64,000 nucleotides of DNA from Gemmataceae bacterium (GCA_901538445.1 LR594584.1:339717-403716), one strand, 5' to 3'; counted from the stretch's first letter, positions 18,923 through 27,841 are shown. Program-made: numbers and translations. Notes: generated by a model not told the origin, from the letters alone.

Positions 18923-20227
18923 CTACCGGGCGGCGGCGAGCCTGCGTGTCTCACGGGGCAGCACCGCACCGACGGCCCGGCGGAACCGGGCGACCCCTTC
19001 GCGGATCATGTCGGGCGACGCCGTTCCGAAGCACATGCGGCAGTGGCTCCGCGGCAGGTCGCCGCTCGCGTCGGTCACGTGCCCGAACTCGCCGGGAACG
19101 TACATCACCCCCGCGTCGAGCGCCGCGGCGACGAGCGGGCCGCGCGGCCCTGTGTCCACCCCGTCGAGCGTGAGCCACACGTACAGCCCGCCGACCGGCA
19201 CGGTCCACGACGCGGCCGGCACGTCCGCGAACTCCTTTTCGAGCGCCGCGAGCATCACGTCCCGCTTGGCCCGGTACATCGCCTGGAGCTTCGCGACGTG
19301 GCGGGCGTACGCGCCGGACTCCATGAGCCGCGCGGCGACGTGCTGGGCCAGGTTGCCCGAGCCGAAGTCGTGACTCCCCTTGAGGTGCAGCACGGCCGCC
19401 ATCACGTCCGGGGGCATGATCGCATACCCAGTCTTCAGCCCCGGAGCGCACGGCTTCGAGAACGTGCTGGTGTAAACGACGTATTCGTTGGTCGGGTCGG
19501 ACCGCTTCACGCTCGGGAGGTCCGGCCCCTCGTACCGGAGCTCGCGGTACGCGGCGTCTTCGAGGACCAGGATGCGGTGGTCGGTGCTGTACCGCTTCGC
19601 GAGTTCCACGAGCTTCGGTCGCCGCCCGGCGGAGAGAGTCAGGCCGGTGGGGTTCTGGAAGTAGTCCACGGTGTAGATCAGCTTCACGCGGCCGAGGTCG
19701 CCCGAGCGCTTCAGATCCTCGAGGAGCGCCTCGAGCGCGTCCGTCCGCATGCCGTCCTCGTCCATCGGCACCGTGAGGACACGCGCCCCGTGCGACTGGA
19801 GCAGGCTGTGGTACACGAAGTATGAAGGCGCCTCGGCGATCACGATGTCGCCCGGGTCGAACAGCACCTCGCCGAGGATGTACAGGAGCTGCTGCGAGCC
19901 GGTGGTGATGCACACGTCGGCCGGCGTGAGGCTCAGTTCGGCGGGCGACACCCCGTCGGCGGCGCAGACGTGGTCGAGCACGAGCTTGCGAAGCTTCGGG
20001 TCGCCCTGGGTCGAGCCGTACTGCAGCGCGGCCCGCGACGCCCGGGGGTCGGCCATGATCTCCGCGACAACGGCCGCGACGTCGGCGGCCGGGAACGTGT
20101 CCTCGTCCACGAGCCCGGCGGCGAACGAGACGAGTGCGGGGTTCTCGAGCGCCTTCTGGACGTACGCGGTGATCGGGGAGTCGGTCGTCCGCAGGGACTT
20201 CTCGGAGCGGCGCAGTTGCGGGGGCAT
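18923..20227 (-). CDS. PLP-dependent aminotransferase, class I/II (2-aminoadipate transaminase-like)
   Basis: A 434-residue fold-type I aminotransferase close to the LysN/MocR-like group but without a GntR DNA-binding domain. Visible motifs are ALQYGSTQGDPKLR, CITTGSQQLLYILG, YFQNPTGLTLS with the Asn-Pro substrate site, VLEDAAYRELRY with the cofactor Asp and Tyr, and STFSKPCAPGLKTGY with the Schiff-base lysine. GGLYVWLTLDG and the closing Arg segment (RSHCRMCFG) are family features. The amino donor is not determined. It converges with the CarH-like gene, leaving 3 bases between stops. A terminator-like hairpin and a short Ala/Val-rich ORF lie just upstream. Confidence 0.85.
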   Translation of the reverse strand: MPPQLRRSEKSLRTTDSPITAYVQKALENPALVSFAAGLVDEDTFPAADVAAVVAEIMADPRASRAALQYGSTQGDPKLRKLVLDHVCAADGVSPAELSLTPADVCITTGSQQLLYILGEVLFDPGDIVIAEAPSYFVYHSLLQSHGARVLTVPMDEDGMRTDALEALLEDLKRSGDLGRVKLIYTVDYFQNPTGLTLSAGRRPKLVELAKRYSTDHRILVLEDAAYRELRYEGPDLPSVKRSDPTNEYVVYTSTFSKPCAPGLKTGYAIMPPDVMAAVLHLKGSHDFGSGNLAQHVAARLMESGAYARHVAKLQAMYRAKRDVMLAALEKEFADVPAASWTVPVGGLYVWLTLDGVDTGPRGPLVAAALDAGVMYVPGEFGHVTDASGDLPRSHCRMCFGTASPDMIREGVARFRRAVGAVLPRETRRLAAAR

Positions 20228-20261
20228 CGACGTTCCTCAACTCGGACCAGAGGGGAAACGC

Positions 20262-20289
20262 AAAAAGCCCCGGAGGTTCACTCCGGGGC
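20262..20289 (-). terminator. Rho-independent terminator or attenuator before the aminotransferase
   Basis: On the minus strand a 9-bp stem GCCCCGGAG/CTCCGGGGC with a 5-base loop is followed by TTTTTGCG. It ends 34 bases before the aminotransferase start and begins about 30 bases after the stop of the small ORF at 20320-20427. It either ends that small transcript or attenuates the aminotransferase. Confidence 0.8.
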
Positions 20290-20319
20290 CGACGGTGATC
20301 GCGTGTCGGGAACCCGGAG

Positions 20320-20427
20320 CTACGTCGCCGCTGCGACTGCGGCAACAACGGCGGCGGCAACGGCAATAACGGCCACGGCCGCCACGCGGGCGGCGAGCGC
20401 GAACCGGATTGCGGGGGCCATCGACAT
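20320..20427 (-). CDS. Putative 35-residue Ala/Val-rich leader or membrane peptide
   Basis: A short ORF reading MSMAPAIRFALAARVAAVAV and then 15 more residues, nearly all Ala and Val (17 Ala and 7 Val of 35), ending in TAG. AAGG lies 7 bases before the ATG. After an Arg at residue 14 there is no charged residue, so the product could be one transmembrane helix. It lies upstream of a terminator hairpin and an aminotransferase gene, the layout of an amino-acid attenuator. GC-rich DNA gives Ala-rich frames by chance, so coding is not proven. Confidence 0.4.
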   Translation of the reverse strand: MSMAPAIRFALAARVAAVAVIAVAAAVVAAVAAAT

Positions 20428-20620
20428 CGTGACGCCTTACGGATTCTTCCGACGGGAAAGGATTACCCCGCGACCGCGGCCGCGGCAAGTCGGTTTCCGA
20501 GAATCTGACTTGAGAGGAGCTCACTCGCTCCGCGAGTGACACCAATCACGACGGACGTGCTCCCCGGCAGCCGTAGTTGCGCCGGGGTGCGACTCGCGGA
20601 GCGAGTCGCCTACTTTCCAG
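20428..20620. other. Intergenic leader region between coiled-coil gene and small ORF
   Basis: 193 bases upstream of the small Ala/Val-rich ORF and downstream of the coiled-coil gene's stop. It holds the two mirrored hairpins listed separately. The stretch CGGGAAAGGATTACCCC near 20453-20469 is locally less GC-rich, but no clear promoter is visible. Confidence 0.35.
20521..20609. repeat. Pair of mirrored short hairpins
   Basis: Hairpin one has arms at 20521-20527 and 20533-20539; hairpin two has arms at 20589-20597 and 20601-20609. The core ACTCGCTCCGCGAGT of the first is the exact reverse complement of ACTCGCGGAGCGAGT in the second, so they are inverted copies 50 bases apart, as in REP/BIME units. 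They lie just past the 3' end of the coiled-coil gene and may end its transcript. Confidence 0.65.
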
Positions 20621-23600
20621 TCACGCCGAGCGCTTCAACCCTACCGGTGAGTCCGGGGCGTTGTCGGCGACGTACTTGAGGAGCTTCTCCCAGGCGTCGT
20701 CGCTGAACCCGGTGTCGCGGGCGGCGCGCTGGAGGTCAGCGAGTACCTCCGTCGCCGATTCGTAGGGCCGGTCGGCGGCGACGGTGTCGGCCATCGGCGG
20801 CTCGGCGTCGGCCTCGAGGCGGCGCACGATTGCGAGCAGCGCGTCCGGGAACGGCTTCGGCTTGCCCGGCCGCTTCTGCTTGGCCGCGAGTTGCGACCAC
20901 CCGAACAGCACCTGCCCGAACGCCCGCAGGTCGGCCGCGACCGAGAGGTCGGCGGGCGGGGGCTGCTGAGAGAGGAACGGCGGCTCGCCGAACCCGGTGA
21001 CCTTCAGCGCGCCGTCCGCGGTGAGAACGAACGAGTCGGACGTGAGCCGCCCGTGAACGAGCCCGTGCCGGTGCGCCGACTCGATACCGGCGGCGGCCAT
21101 CGTCGCGAGCCGGACCCAGCACCCGGGGTGCCCGGCCTGGGCGGGCCAGTCGGCGCTGAACAGTCCCGTGAGCCACTCCTGCAGCACCGCGGGGCGGCCG
21201 CCGATCTCGAGCACGTCCTCGACAGCGGCGAGGTTCGGGTGGGCCGCGTCGCGGGCGGCGGCGAACCGCTGCCGGAACTCGTCCGGGTGGACCGCGTCCT
21301 GCATCTCGGCCTCGCTCAGGTGCCGGAGCAGGTGGACGCCTGCGCCGGTCCCGCGGCTCGGGTCGAACACGCGGTAGATCGCTTCCTTCGGCGTGACCCG
21401 CAGCCGGTCGATGACGCGGAACCGGCCGACCATGAGGGCGTCGAGGTTCCCGGCCTCGATGAGCGCGAGCTGGTACAGCGTGACGGCCCCGCTCGCGAGC
21501 AGCACCTGGCGGAGCGTGCGGCGCTGCCGGCCCGCCTCGGCCCACAGCGCGGTGAGTGTCTCGGCATCGACCAGCGCGTGCGAGCGGAGCAGTTCCCCGA
21601 GCTGGCGGTCGCCGGGCTCCAGTTCCAGTTCGGAGTGCGGAATGCGGGGTGCGGGACCACCGACACTCGGGGTGTGCGGGGCCTGGGGCACGGGGTCGGA
21701 GCTGTCCCCGAGTTCGGCGAGCCGCGGGCCCGCGACGGCTTCCGCTTCCAACTCCGCGTTCCGCGTTCCGCGTTCCGCGTTCCCAACGGCGAGTTCGCGG
21801 AGCTTCTTGCGGTACCACTCGCGCATGTCGCCGAGGTGCCGCTCGACCTCGGTGCGGCGCTCGGCGACGGCCTCGCGCTCGCGGCGCAACTGTTCCGCCT
21901 GCTCGGCGAGTTGCACGGTGACGGCGTCGGCCTGCTTGGCGGCGGTCTCGGCGGCGGCCTGCTTGGCGTCGATCCGCGACTCGCTGCTGGCGAGCGTCCG
22001 CTTCATGTCGCCGACCTGGCCCTGCCAGTCGATGAGCTGCTGGCGGAACGCGGTGACCGCGAGGCGGTGCTCGGCCTTGGCCCGGTTGAGCGCCTCCTCC
22101 TGCTCGCGGAGCCGCTCGGCCTCCTGGCGGACCTGGGCTCGGATGGCGGCCAGGTCTTCGCGGCTGAGGCGCGCGAAGTCGTGGAGTTCGGTGAGGTGCC
22201 CGCGGAGCATGTCGCGGGCCGACGCGAGCCGCTCCAGTGCGCCGGTCGCCTGCGCCTCCAGTTCGGGGGCCTGCCCGCGGAGCGCTTCGATCTCGGCGAG
22301 CGCCTGCGCTCGGAACGCGGCGAGTTCCTGCTGCGCCTTCTCGGTGTCGGCGGCGGCCGCGGCGCGCTCGGCCTCCCACTTCGTGCGGCTCTCGGCGAGG
22401 CTCTTGCGCTCCGCGGCGACGGCCGCGCCGACGTCCTTGAGGCGGCCGATCTGCCGGGCCAGCGCCTGCTCCTTGTCGGCGTAGTCGGCCGCGAGCCGGT
22501 CGATCTCGGCGGCCCGCTCGTCGAGCTGCTTGCGGCGCTGGTCGAGTTCGTCGAGCACGACGAGGCGGGTGGCCTCGGTGTCGGCGCGGCCCTGGTCGAT
22601 GGCGGCCCGCTCGGTGGCGATGGTGCGGGCGAGTTCGTCGAGCGTCTTGGCCCGCGCGGTGAGGTCCTCGGCGCGGCGGCGGAGCTGCTCCTGGAGCGCC
22701 TGGCGGGCCTCCTCGGCCTGGGCGAGTGCGGCCTCGCGCTCCCGCAGCGCGACGCGATCGGCTTCGAGCCGGGCCTGAAGGTCGAACGCCTGCGACACCC
22801 GTCCCTTGAGGGTGCCGGCCTGCTCAGCGAACTCGGTGCTGCGCGAGTCGAGGTCGGCCTCGCGCTCCCGGAGCCGCTGCGCTTCCGCCGCGAGCGCCTC
22901 CCGTTGTGTGCGGATCTCGTCGAGTCCCGCTTGAAGGAGCGAGTCGCGCTCGTCGAGCCGGTCGCGCTCCTTCGCGGTGTCGGCCTGGACGGTCGCGAGC
23001 CGGGCGCGGAGTTCCTCGGCCTCGGCGATGCGGGCGCGGAGGTCGGCCAGCGACTCGTCCTCGCGGGTGCGGGCCGCGGCGAGTTGCGCCACCTCGCGCT
23101 CGGCTTCCTGCCGGGTGCGGTCGAGCTTGGCCCGCAGCACGCCGAGCACTGCCTGCTGCGCCTCGAGCTGGCCGGCACGCTCCGCAAGTGTTGCAGACTG
23201 TGCGTCGAGGTCGGCCTTCTGGCGGTCGAGCCGCTCGGCCTCGGCCCGGAGCCGCTCCTCCTCGGCCGCCACGAGCCGGACCGTCTCTTCCCACTCGGCC
23301 GAGTCGCGGCGGAGTTGCTCCAGCCGCACGTCGATCTCGCGGGCGCGTTCCGCCGAGCGGCGCTCTTGCTCCTCGACGGCCGCGGTGCGACGCTCCAGGC
23401 GCACGAGGTCGTCCTGGAACTGCGTGCGGTCGCGGTTCAGCGCTGCCAGATCCTCGGCGAACCGCTCCTGTCGCGCGACGAGGTCGGCGTCGCGGTCGGC
23501 GAGTTGCTTCTCCCAGCCGGTGAGCCGATCGGTGTCGGCGAGCTTCGACGCCTCGAACGTCTCCTTCGCCCGGTCGAGGATGCTGCGGTCGGCTGCGAAC

Positions 23601-24661
23601 AGGTCGCGCTGCCGGGCGAGTTCCTGGAACGCCGCCGCGAGCCGGTCCTGTTGCTCCCGCAATTCGCGGAGCTTCGGTTCGTACGCCGCCACTTCGGCCG
23701 CGACGGCGTCGCGGCGGCGTGCGGCCTCGGCCTCGGCGTCCGCGACGATCTTGCGGGTCGATTCGCGCTGCCGCTCCAGCTCCTCGAACTGGTCGCGGAA
23801 CCGGGCATGCGCCTCGGCCTCGGACGCGGCAGCCAGCGCCGCGAGTTCCGCCTCGAACTGCGTTCGCCGGTCGCGGAGTTCGCCCTCGAACGCGCCGCGG
23901 CGCTGCTCCAGTTCGGCCTGCTGAGCCGCGAGGTCGGCGCGGCGGTCCTGGTACTCCTTGAGGAACCCCTCGCGGATGGCCGCGAGGTCGTCGCGGAACC
24001 GGTTCAGTTCGGCCTCGCGGGCGTCGAGCGCCTGCTGCCGCGCCTCGGACTCTGCCGTGACCGCGCGGTGCCGCTCGAACTCGGCCTCCATCTCCTGGCG
24101 GCGGCGGTACCACGCGACGCGGTCGGACTCGAGTTCCTCGGTCTGACGGTCAAGTTCCCGCGCCCGCCGAATCAGCTCTGCGTCGTCGTACTGCGGCACC
24201 GGGAGTTCGACGGGCTCCGCCACCGGCACTGGTTGGGGTTGCGACTGTTGCCCCGGGACCGGTTCTTCCGCGACGGCGACGAACCGGGCGGCCACGAGCG
24301 CCGACGGCTGGATCGCGACGACGATCTCGATGCCCGCGAGCGCCAATACGTCGCCGGTCGCGACTGCGGTGGGCGCGTTCGCCGGGAGCGGCTGGCCGTT
24401 GAGGAGGACGGGGAGGATCGGGGTGAGGCGGCGCACCCGGACGGCGTCGGGCTTGCGGACGAGCTGTGCGACGACCGGTGGCAGGTTCGGGACGGGCAAC
24501 CGGAGGTCGCACCCGTCGGCCCCGCCGATCAGGAACTCGGCCGCCCCGACCTCGTAGCTGACGGCCCGGCCCGCCGCGGCCCCCGCCGCACGCACGTCGA
24601 GCCGGACCCGGGGCAACTCGGGCCGATCGACGTGCGGAAGGGGTGGCAAGGTGCCGAGCAT
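20621..24661 (-). CDS. Giant FHA / coiled-coil / pseudokinase protein
   Basis: A 1346-residue protein. Residues 15-125 form an FHA-like domain (EFLIGGADGCDLRLP, VVAQLVRKPDAVRVRR, LLNGQPLP). Residues about 165-955 are an almost unbroken coiled coil of Glu, Arg, Ala, Leu and Gln heptads. Residues about 959-1012 are encoded by a palindromic element. From about 1015 there is a helical LGELL domain, then a protein-kinase-like fold whose key residues are lost: no Gly-rich loop, no VAIK lysine, HGRLTSDSF for the HRD loop and TGFGEP for DFG. It is therefore a pseudokinase. The layout suggests a long scaffold that reads phosphorylation. No membrane segment. ATG at 24661 has GGGAG upstream. Confidence 0.8.
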   Translation of the reverse strand: MLGTLPPLPHVDRPELPRVRLDVRAAGAAAGRAVSYEVGAAEFLIGGADGCDLRLPVPNLPPVVAQLVRKPDAVRVRRLTPILPVLLNGQPLPANAPTAVATGDVLALAGIEIVVAIQPSALVAARFVAVAEEPVPGQQSQPQPVPVAEPVELPVPQYDDAELIRRARELDRQTEELESDRVAWYRRRQEMEAEFERHRAVTAESEARQQALDAREAELNRFRDDLAAIREGFLKEYQDRRADLAAQQAELEQRRGAFEGELRDRRTQFEAELAALAAASEAEAHARFRDQFEELERQRESTRKIVADAEAEAARRRDAVAAEVAAYEPKLRELREQQDRLAAAFQELARQRDLFAADRSILDRAKETFEASKLADTDRLTGWEKQLADRDADLVARQERFAEDLAALNRDRTQFQDDLVRLERRTAAVEEQERRSAERAREIDVRLEQLRRDSAEWEETVRLVAAEEERLRAEAERLDRQKADLDAQSATLAERAGQLEAQQAVLGVLRAKLDRTRQEAEREVAQLAAARTREDESLADLRARIAEAEELRARLATVQADTAKERDRLDERDSLLQAGLDEIRTQREALAAEAQRLREREADLDSRSTEFAEQAGTLKGRVSQAFDLQARLEADRVALREREAALAQAEEARQALQEQLRRRAEDLTARAKTLDELARTIATERAAIDQGRADTEATRLVVLDELDQRRKQLDERAAEIDRLAADYADKEQALARQIGRLKDVGAAVAAERKSLAESRTKWEAERAAAAADTEKAQQELAAFRAQALAEIEALRGQAPELEAQATGALERLASARDMLRGHLTELHDFARLSREDLAAIRAQVRQEAERLREQEEALNRAKAEHRLAVTAFRQQLIDWQGQVGDMKRTLASSESRIDAKQAAAETAAKQADAVTVQLAEQAEQLRREREAVAERRTEVERHLGDMREWYRKKLRELAVGNAERGTRNAELEAEAVAGPRLAELGDSSDPVPQAPHTPSVGGPAPRIPHSELELEPGDRQLGELLRSHALVDAETLTALWAEAGRQRRTLRQVLLASGAVTLYQLALIEAGNLDALMVGRFRVIDRLRVTPKEAIYRVFDPSRGTGAGVHLLRHLSEAEMQDAVHPDEFRQRFAAARDAAHPNLAAVEDVLEIGGRPAVLQEWLTGLFSADWPAQAGHPGCWVRLATMAAAGIESAHRHGLVHGRLTSDSFVLTADGALKVTGFGEPPFLSQQPPPADLSVAADLRAFGQVLFGWSQLAAKQKRPGKPKPFPDALLAIVRRLEADAEPPMADTVAADRPYESATEVLADLQRAARDTGFSDDAWEKLLKYVADNAPDSPVGLKRSA
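21624..21786. repeat. In-frame palindromic element inside the coiled-coil gene
   Basis: An arm built of GAGTGCGGAATGCGGGGTGC (from 21633) faces an arm built of repeated CGTTCCGC units (21751-21780). The same words make intergenic inverted repeats at 33701-33782 and 61595-61709. Here the element is read in frame and codes for GNAERGTRNAELEAEA and, on the other arm, PAPRIPHSELELE, joined by a Pro-rich loop. It separates the coiled coil from the C-terminal domains. Confidence 0.65.
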
Positions 24662-24804
24662 GGTTGTGTGCGCTCCCGATGGGTTCCCGGGAGGTCGCGT
24701 CCGTGCGTAGTGACTGAGGGTGGCGATTGGAACGTATTCCGGACCGCGTGACAAGCCGAACTCGGCGCCGCCCGCGGTCGCAGCCCCGGACGAGTTCGGC
24801 GGCC

Positions 24805-25269
24805 TCATTCTGAAGGCGCTGACACTATTCGTGCGAGTGGCCACCGCCTCGGCTTCCCGTCTGCGTCGTTCCCGATGAGCACCAAGATGTTCTCGCCGAT
24901 GAATTCCATGCGGTTCTCGCTGACGCGGCCGGTTAGGGCGCTCCCGTCGTTCACTGTGGTGCGGAGTTGGTCGCCCTCCAAGTGGTAGCGCCCACAGATG
25001 GGGACCGGTATCGGCGACCCGGGCGACCACAACTGGCCAACGAACCTGCCGTCCGAGGTGAACTCATAGGTCCGCCTTGCGCCCTCCAGTGCGTGCCGCG
25101 ATTGCTCGGTCAACTCCCACGTGCCGATCAGCAGTTCGCCCGTTGTCTTCTGACGGGTCACTGGGGTAACCGACCGGCACGGTGGATCACGATGCGAGGC
25201 CGCGGTCAGCGCCGACCCGAACACCGCAACGGCAACGAGCTTCAACACGGCAGTGGATCGCACAATCAT
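24805..25269 (-). CDS. Small secreted lipocalin-like hypothetical protein
   Basis: A 154-residue protein with a signal peptide (MIVRSTAVLKLVAVAVFGSA, cleavage near ALTAASH). The mature part (ELLIGTWELTEQSRHALEGA, YEFTSDGRFVGQLW, GRYHLEGDQLRT, NRMEFIGENILVL) has the strand order and GTWE start of the lipocalin-like folds common in planctomycete secreted proteins. Ligand and role unknown. ATG at 25269 is the start that produces the signal peptide. It lies divergent from the membrane-bound spermidine-synthase-like gene with about 256 bases between. Confidence 0.65.
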   Translation of the reverse strand: MIVRSTAVLKLVAVAVFGSALTAASHRDPPCRSVTPVTRQKTTGELLIGTWELTEQSRHALEGARRTYEFTSDGRFVGQLWSPGSPIPVPICGRYHLEGDQLRTTVNDGSALTGRVSENRMEFIGENILVLIGNDADGKPRRWPLARIVSAPSE

Positions 25270-25525
25270 GGTAGGCGTGCGACTTGATGGCTGACTCGAA
25301 CCACAACTTGAGTGTCCGCAAACTGGAAGCCGGGGTCAACGATCGGTTCGCGGCGCCCGCGCTCCCCGATCGCTGCGTCTGTAACGGCGGACAATCCCCT
25401 TGCCCCGGGGCGGGTGGGTGCGCATCCTGTGTAGAACCGGTCGGGCGCGCCGCCGGCGCGTCGGGCCGGTGCCCTCCCTCCCCCGCTACCGCTTCGCGTG
25501 GGCGCACCACCGCGGAGGTCGCGAC

Positions 25526-27835
25526 TTGCTCCCCGTCCTCTACGCCGTCACCCTCTTCACCGGGGCCGCGACGCTGTTCCTCGTCCAGCCGCTGGTCGGG
25601 AAGCTGCTCCTGCCCCTGGTCGGCGGTTCCCCGGGCGTCTGGAACACCTGCATGGTGTTCTTCCAGGCCGTCCTCCTCGCCGGCTATCTGTACGCGCACC
25701 GGGCCACCAACACGCTCGGGGTCCGCCGCCAGGCGCTGTTCCACGTCGTCGTGCTGCTGACGGTGCTGATCGCGTTCCGGGCCGCGGTCGCGAACACCGG
25801 GTCGCCCGTGCCGGTCGTCACGTCGCTGCTCCCCGAGGACCAGGACTACCCCATCTTCGGGCTCGTCGCGCTGCTCGCGGTCGCCGTCGGCATCCCGTTC
25901 TTCGTCCTCAGCACGTCGTCGCCGCTGCTCCAGCGGTGGTTCGCCGCGAGCGGGCACCCGTCGGCCCGCGACCCGTACTTCCTGTACGCCGCGAGCAACG
26001 CCGGGAGCCTCGTCGGCTTGCTAGGCTACCCGCTCCTCATCGAGCCGCGGCTGACGCTCGCCGAACAGCAGTGGCTGTTCGCGTGGGCCGTCGTGGTGTA
26101 CGCGGTGCTGACGACGGCGTGCGTCGTCGCCGTGATCCGCAACGCCGGGCCGGAACCGGTGCCGAAGGAGTACGGCGAGATCACGGCGGAACTGGACGCG
26201 GCGCTCCGCAAGCCGATGACCGCCGCGCCGACCGCGGGCCGGGTCGCGCGCTGGGTGTTCCTCTCGGCGCTTCCGTCGAGCCTGTTACTCGGTGTGACGA
26301 CGCACGTGAGCACGAACCTCGCGCCGGTGCCGCTCCTGTGGGTCGTGCCGCTCGCCCTGTACCTCGTCAGCTTCATCCTCGTGTTCGCCCGGTGGCCCGA
26401 CGGGCTGCACGCCGCAATCGGCTACGTCACACCGGTGCTGCTGCTGTTCGTCGCGCTGTCGCTGCTGGTCGATGCCAGCGAGCCGTTCGCGCTGATCGGC
26501 GTGCTGCACATGGGGACGTTCTTCTGCGTCTGCCTCGTGTGCCACGGCGAACTCGCGAAGGACCGGCCGGCCGCGGAGCACCTCACCGTCTTCTACTTCT
26601 GGATGTCGCTGGGCGGGGTGATCGGCGGGCTCGTCAACGGCCTGTTCGCCCCGCTCCTGTTCCACCGCGTCGGGATGGTGGAGTACCCGCTCGCGGTCGT
26701 GCTGGCGGCGGCCGTGCGGCCGCGGGTGTGCCGCGCGACCGAGGACGAGCCGCCGCTGCGGGCCGCCGACGTCGCGCTGGTCCTCGTGCTGCTCGGGCTG
26801 ACGGTGGTTCTGGTGCTGCTCGTCCCGCGGTACGTCGTCGCGCCGGTCGATCTCGACGTCCACGAGTCGTTCCTCGACAAGCTGCTCCGCGGCGGGCTGA
26901 TGTTCGGACTGCCGGCCGTCGCGGTGGCCGCCCTGCTCCGCCGCCCGTCGCGGTACGCACTGTGCCTCGGCGCGCTGTTCGTCGCCGGCGCGTTCGACGT
27001 GGGCCGCCTCGGCGAGACGCTCCACATGGAGCGGAACTTCTACGGCGTGGTGCGGGTGTCGCGCTCGCCCGACGGCAAGTTCATCCGGCTCGTCCACGGC
27101 ACGACGATCCACGGCCAGCAGCGGTGCGACGAGCCGGGCCGCCCGCGGCCGATGACGTACTACACCGAGTCGGGGCCGGTCGGCCGGCTGTTCCAGGACC
27201 TCGGGAAGCGGAAGACCAAGCTACACCGGGTCGCGGTCGTCGGGCTCGGCACCGGCACCGTCGCGTACTACGCGGAGGCCGGCGAGCACTGGACGTTCTT
27301 CGAGATCGACCCGGCCGTCGCCCGGATCGCGCAGAACCCCGAGTACTTCGGGCACCTGCACCACTGCAAGGCGCAGTACGACGTGGTCCTCGGCGACGCC
27401 CGCCGCAACCTCTCGCGCCTCCCGAACGAGACGTTCGACGTGATCATCCTCGACGGGTTCTGCTCCGACGCGATGCCGGTCCACCTGCTCACCCGCGAGG
27501 CGTTCAAGCTGTACTTCCAGAAGCTGACGCCGACCGGCGTGCTCGCGGTGAACGTGACGAACCCGCACCTCGACCTGCCGCCGCTCGTGGCCCGCACGGC
27601 CGGCTCGGTGGACGACCGGCTCACGGTGCTGGAGTACCACGACCGCCCCGGCGAGCGGGACCGGCAGTTCGGGTCGGTCGAGTCGCAGTGGGTGATCCTG
27701 GCCCGCAGCGACCCGGCCCGCGACCCGGTGCTGTTCGACCCGTACTGGTGGCGGCGCACGACCGTGGCCCCCGGCCCCATCTGGCGCGACGACTTCGCCA
27801 ACCTGCTCGCCGTGTGGAAGAAGGACGGGAACTGA
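25526..27835 (+). CDS. Membrane protein fused to a spermidine-synthase-like methyltransferase fold
   Basis: A 769-residue protein. The N-terminal 500 residues contain about a dozen hydrophobic helices beginning TLFTGAATLFLVQPLVGKLL and SPGVWNTCMVFFQAVLLAGY, typical of the MFS-like half of bacterial spermidine-synthase fusions. From about residue 568 there is a Rossmann fold with VAVVGLGTGTVAYYAEAG, FFEIDPAVARIAQ and FDVIILDGFCSDAMPVHLLT. The Asp that binds the amine in true spermidine synthases sits in ILDGF, but the lack of speD or speA nearby makes polyamine synthesis uncertain. TTG at 25526 is chosen because GGAGG lies 8 bases upstream; GTG at 25469 is an alternative. Confidence 0.75.
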   Translation: MLPVLYAVTLFTGAATLFLVQPLVGKLLLPLVGGSPGVWNTCMVFFQAVLLAGYLYAHRATNTLGVRRQALFHVVVLLTVLIAFRAAVANTGSPVPVVTSLLPEDQDYPIFGLVALLAVAVGIPFFVLSTSSPLLQRWFAASGHPSARDPYFLYAASNAGSLVGLLGYPLLIEPRLTLAEQQWLFAWAVVVYAVLTTACVVAVIRNAGPEPVPKEYGEITAELDAALRKPMTAAPTAGRVARWVFLSALPSSLLLGVTTHVSTNLAPVPLLWVVPLALYLVSFILVFARWPDGLHAAIGYVTPVLLLFVALSLLVDASEPFALIGVLHMGTFFCVCLVCHGELAKDRPAAEHLTVFYFWMSLGGVIGGLVNGLFAPLLFHRVGMVEYPLAVVLAAAVRPRVCRATEDEPPLRAADVALVLVLLGLTVVLVLLVPRYVVAPVDLDVHESFLDKLLRGGLMFGLPAVAVAALLRRPSRYALCLGALFVAGAFDVGRLGETLHMERNFYGVVRVSRSPDGKFIRLVHGTTIHGQQRCDEPGRPRPMTYYTESGPVGRLFQDLGKRKTKLHRVAVVGLGTGTVAYYAEAGEHWTFFEIDPAVARIAQNPEYFGHLHHCKAQYDVVLGDARRNLSRLPNETFDVIILDGFCSDAMPVHLLTREAFKLYFQKLTPTGVLAVNVTNPHLDLPPLVARTAGSVDDRLTVLEYHDRPGERDRQFGSVESQWVILARSDPARDPVLFDPYWWRRTTVAPGPIWRDDFANLLAVWKKDGN

Positions 27836-27841
27836 CGCGGA

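Noticed and set aside
20891..24751. A very long plus-strand frame opposite the coiled-coil gene
   Set aside because: Antisense of Glu/Arg/Leu-rich codons stays open in GC-rich DNA. The product shows no domain, while the minus strand shows FHA and kinase-like folds.
25400..25525. Longer N-terminus of the membrane/spermidine-synthase-like protein
   Set aside because: The extra segment is Arg-rich and not membrane-like, whereas TTG 25526 has a well-spaced GGAGG and begins right at the first helix.
25526..27835. True spermidine synthase (speE)
   Set aside because: The C-terminal fold is similar, but the large membrane half and the absence of speD or other polyamine genes do not support naming it speE.
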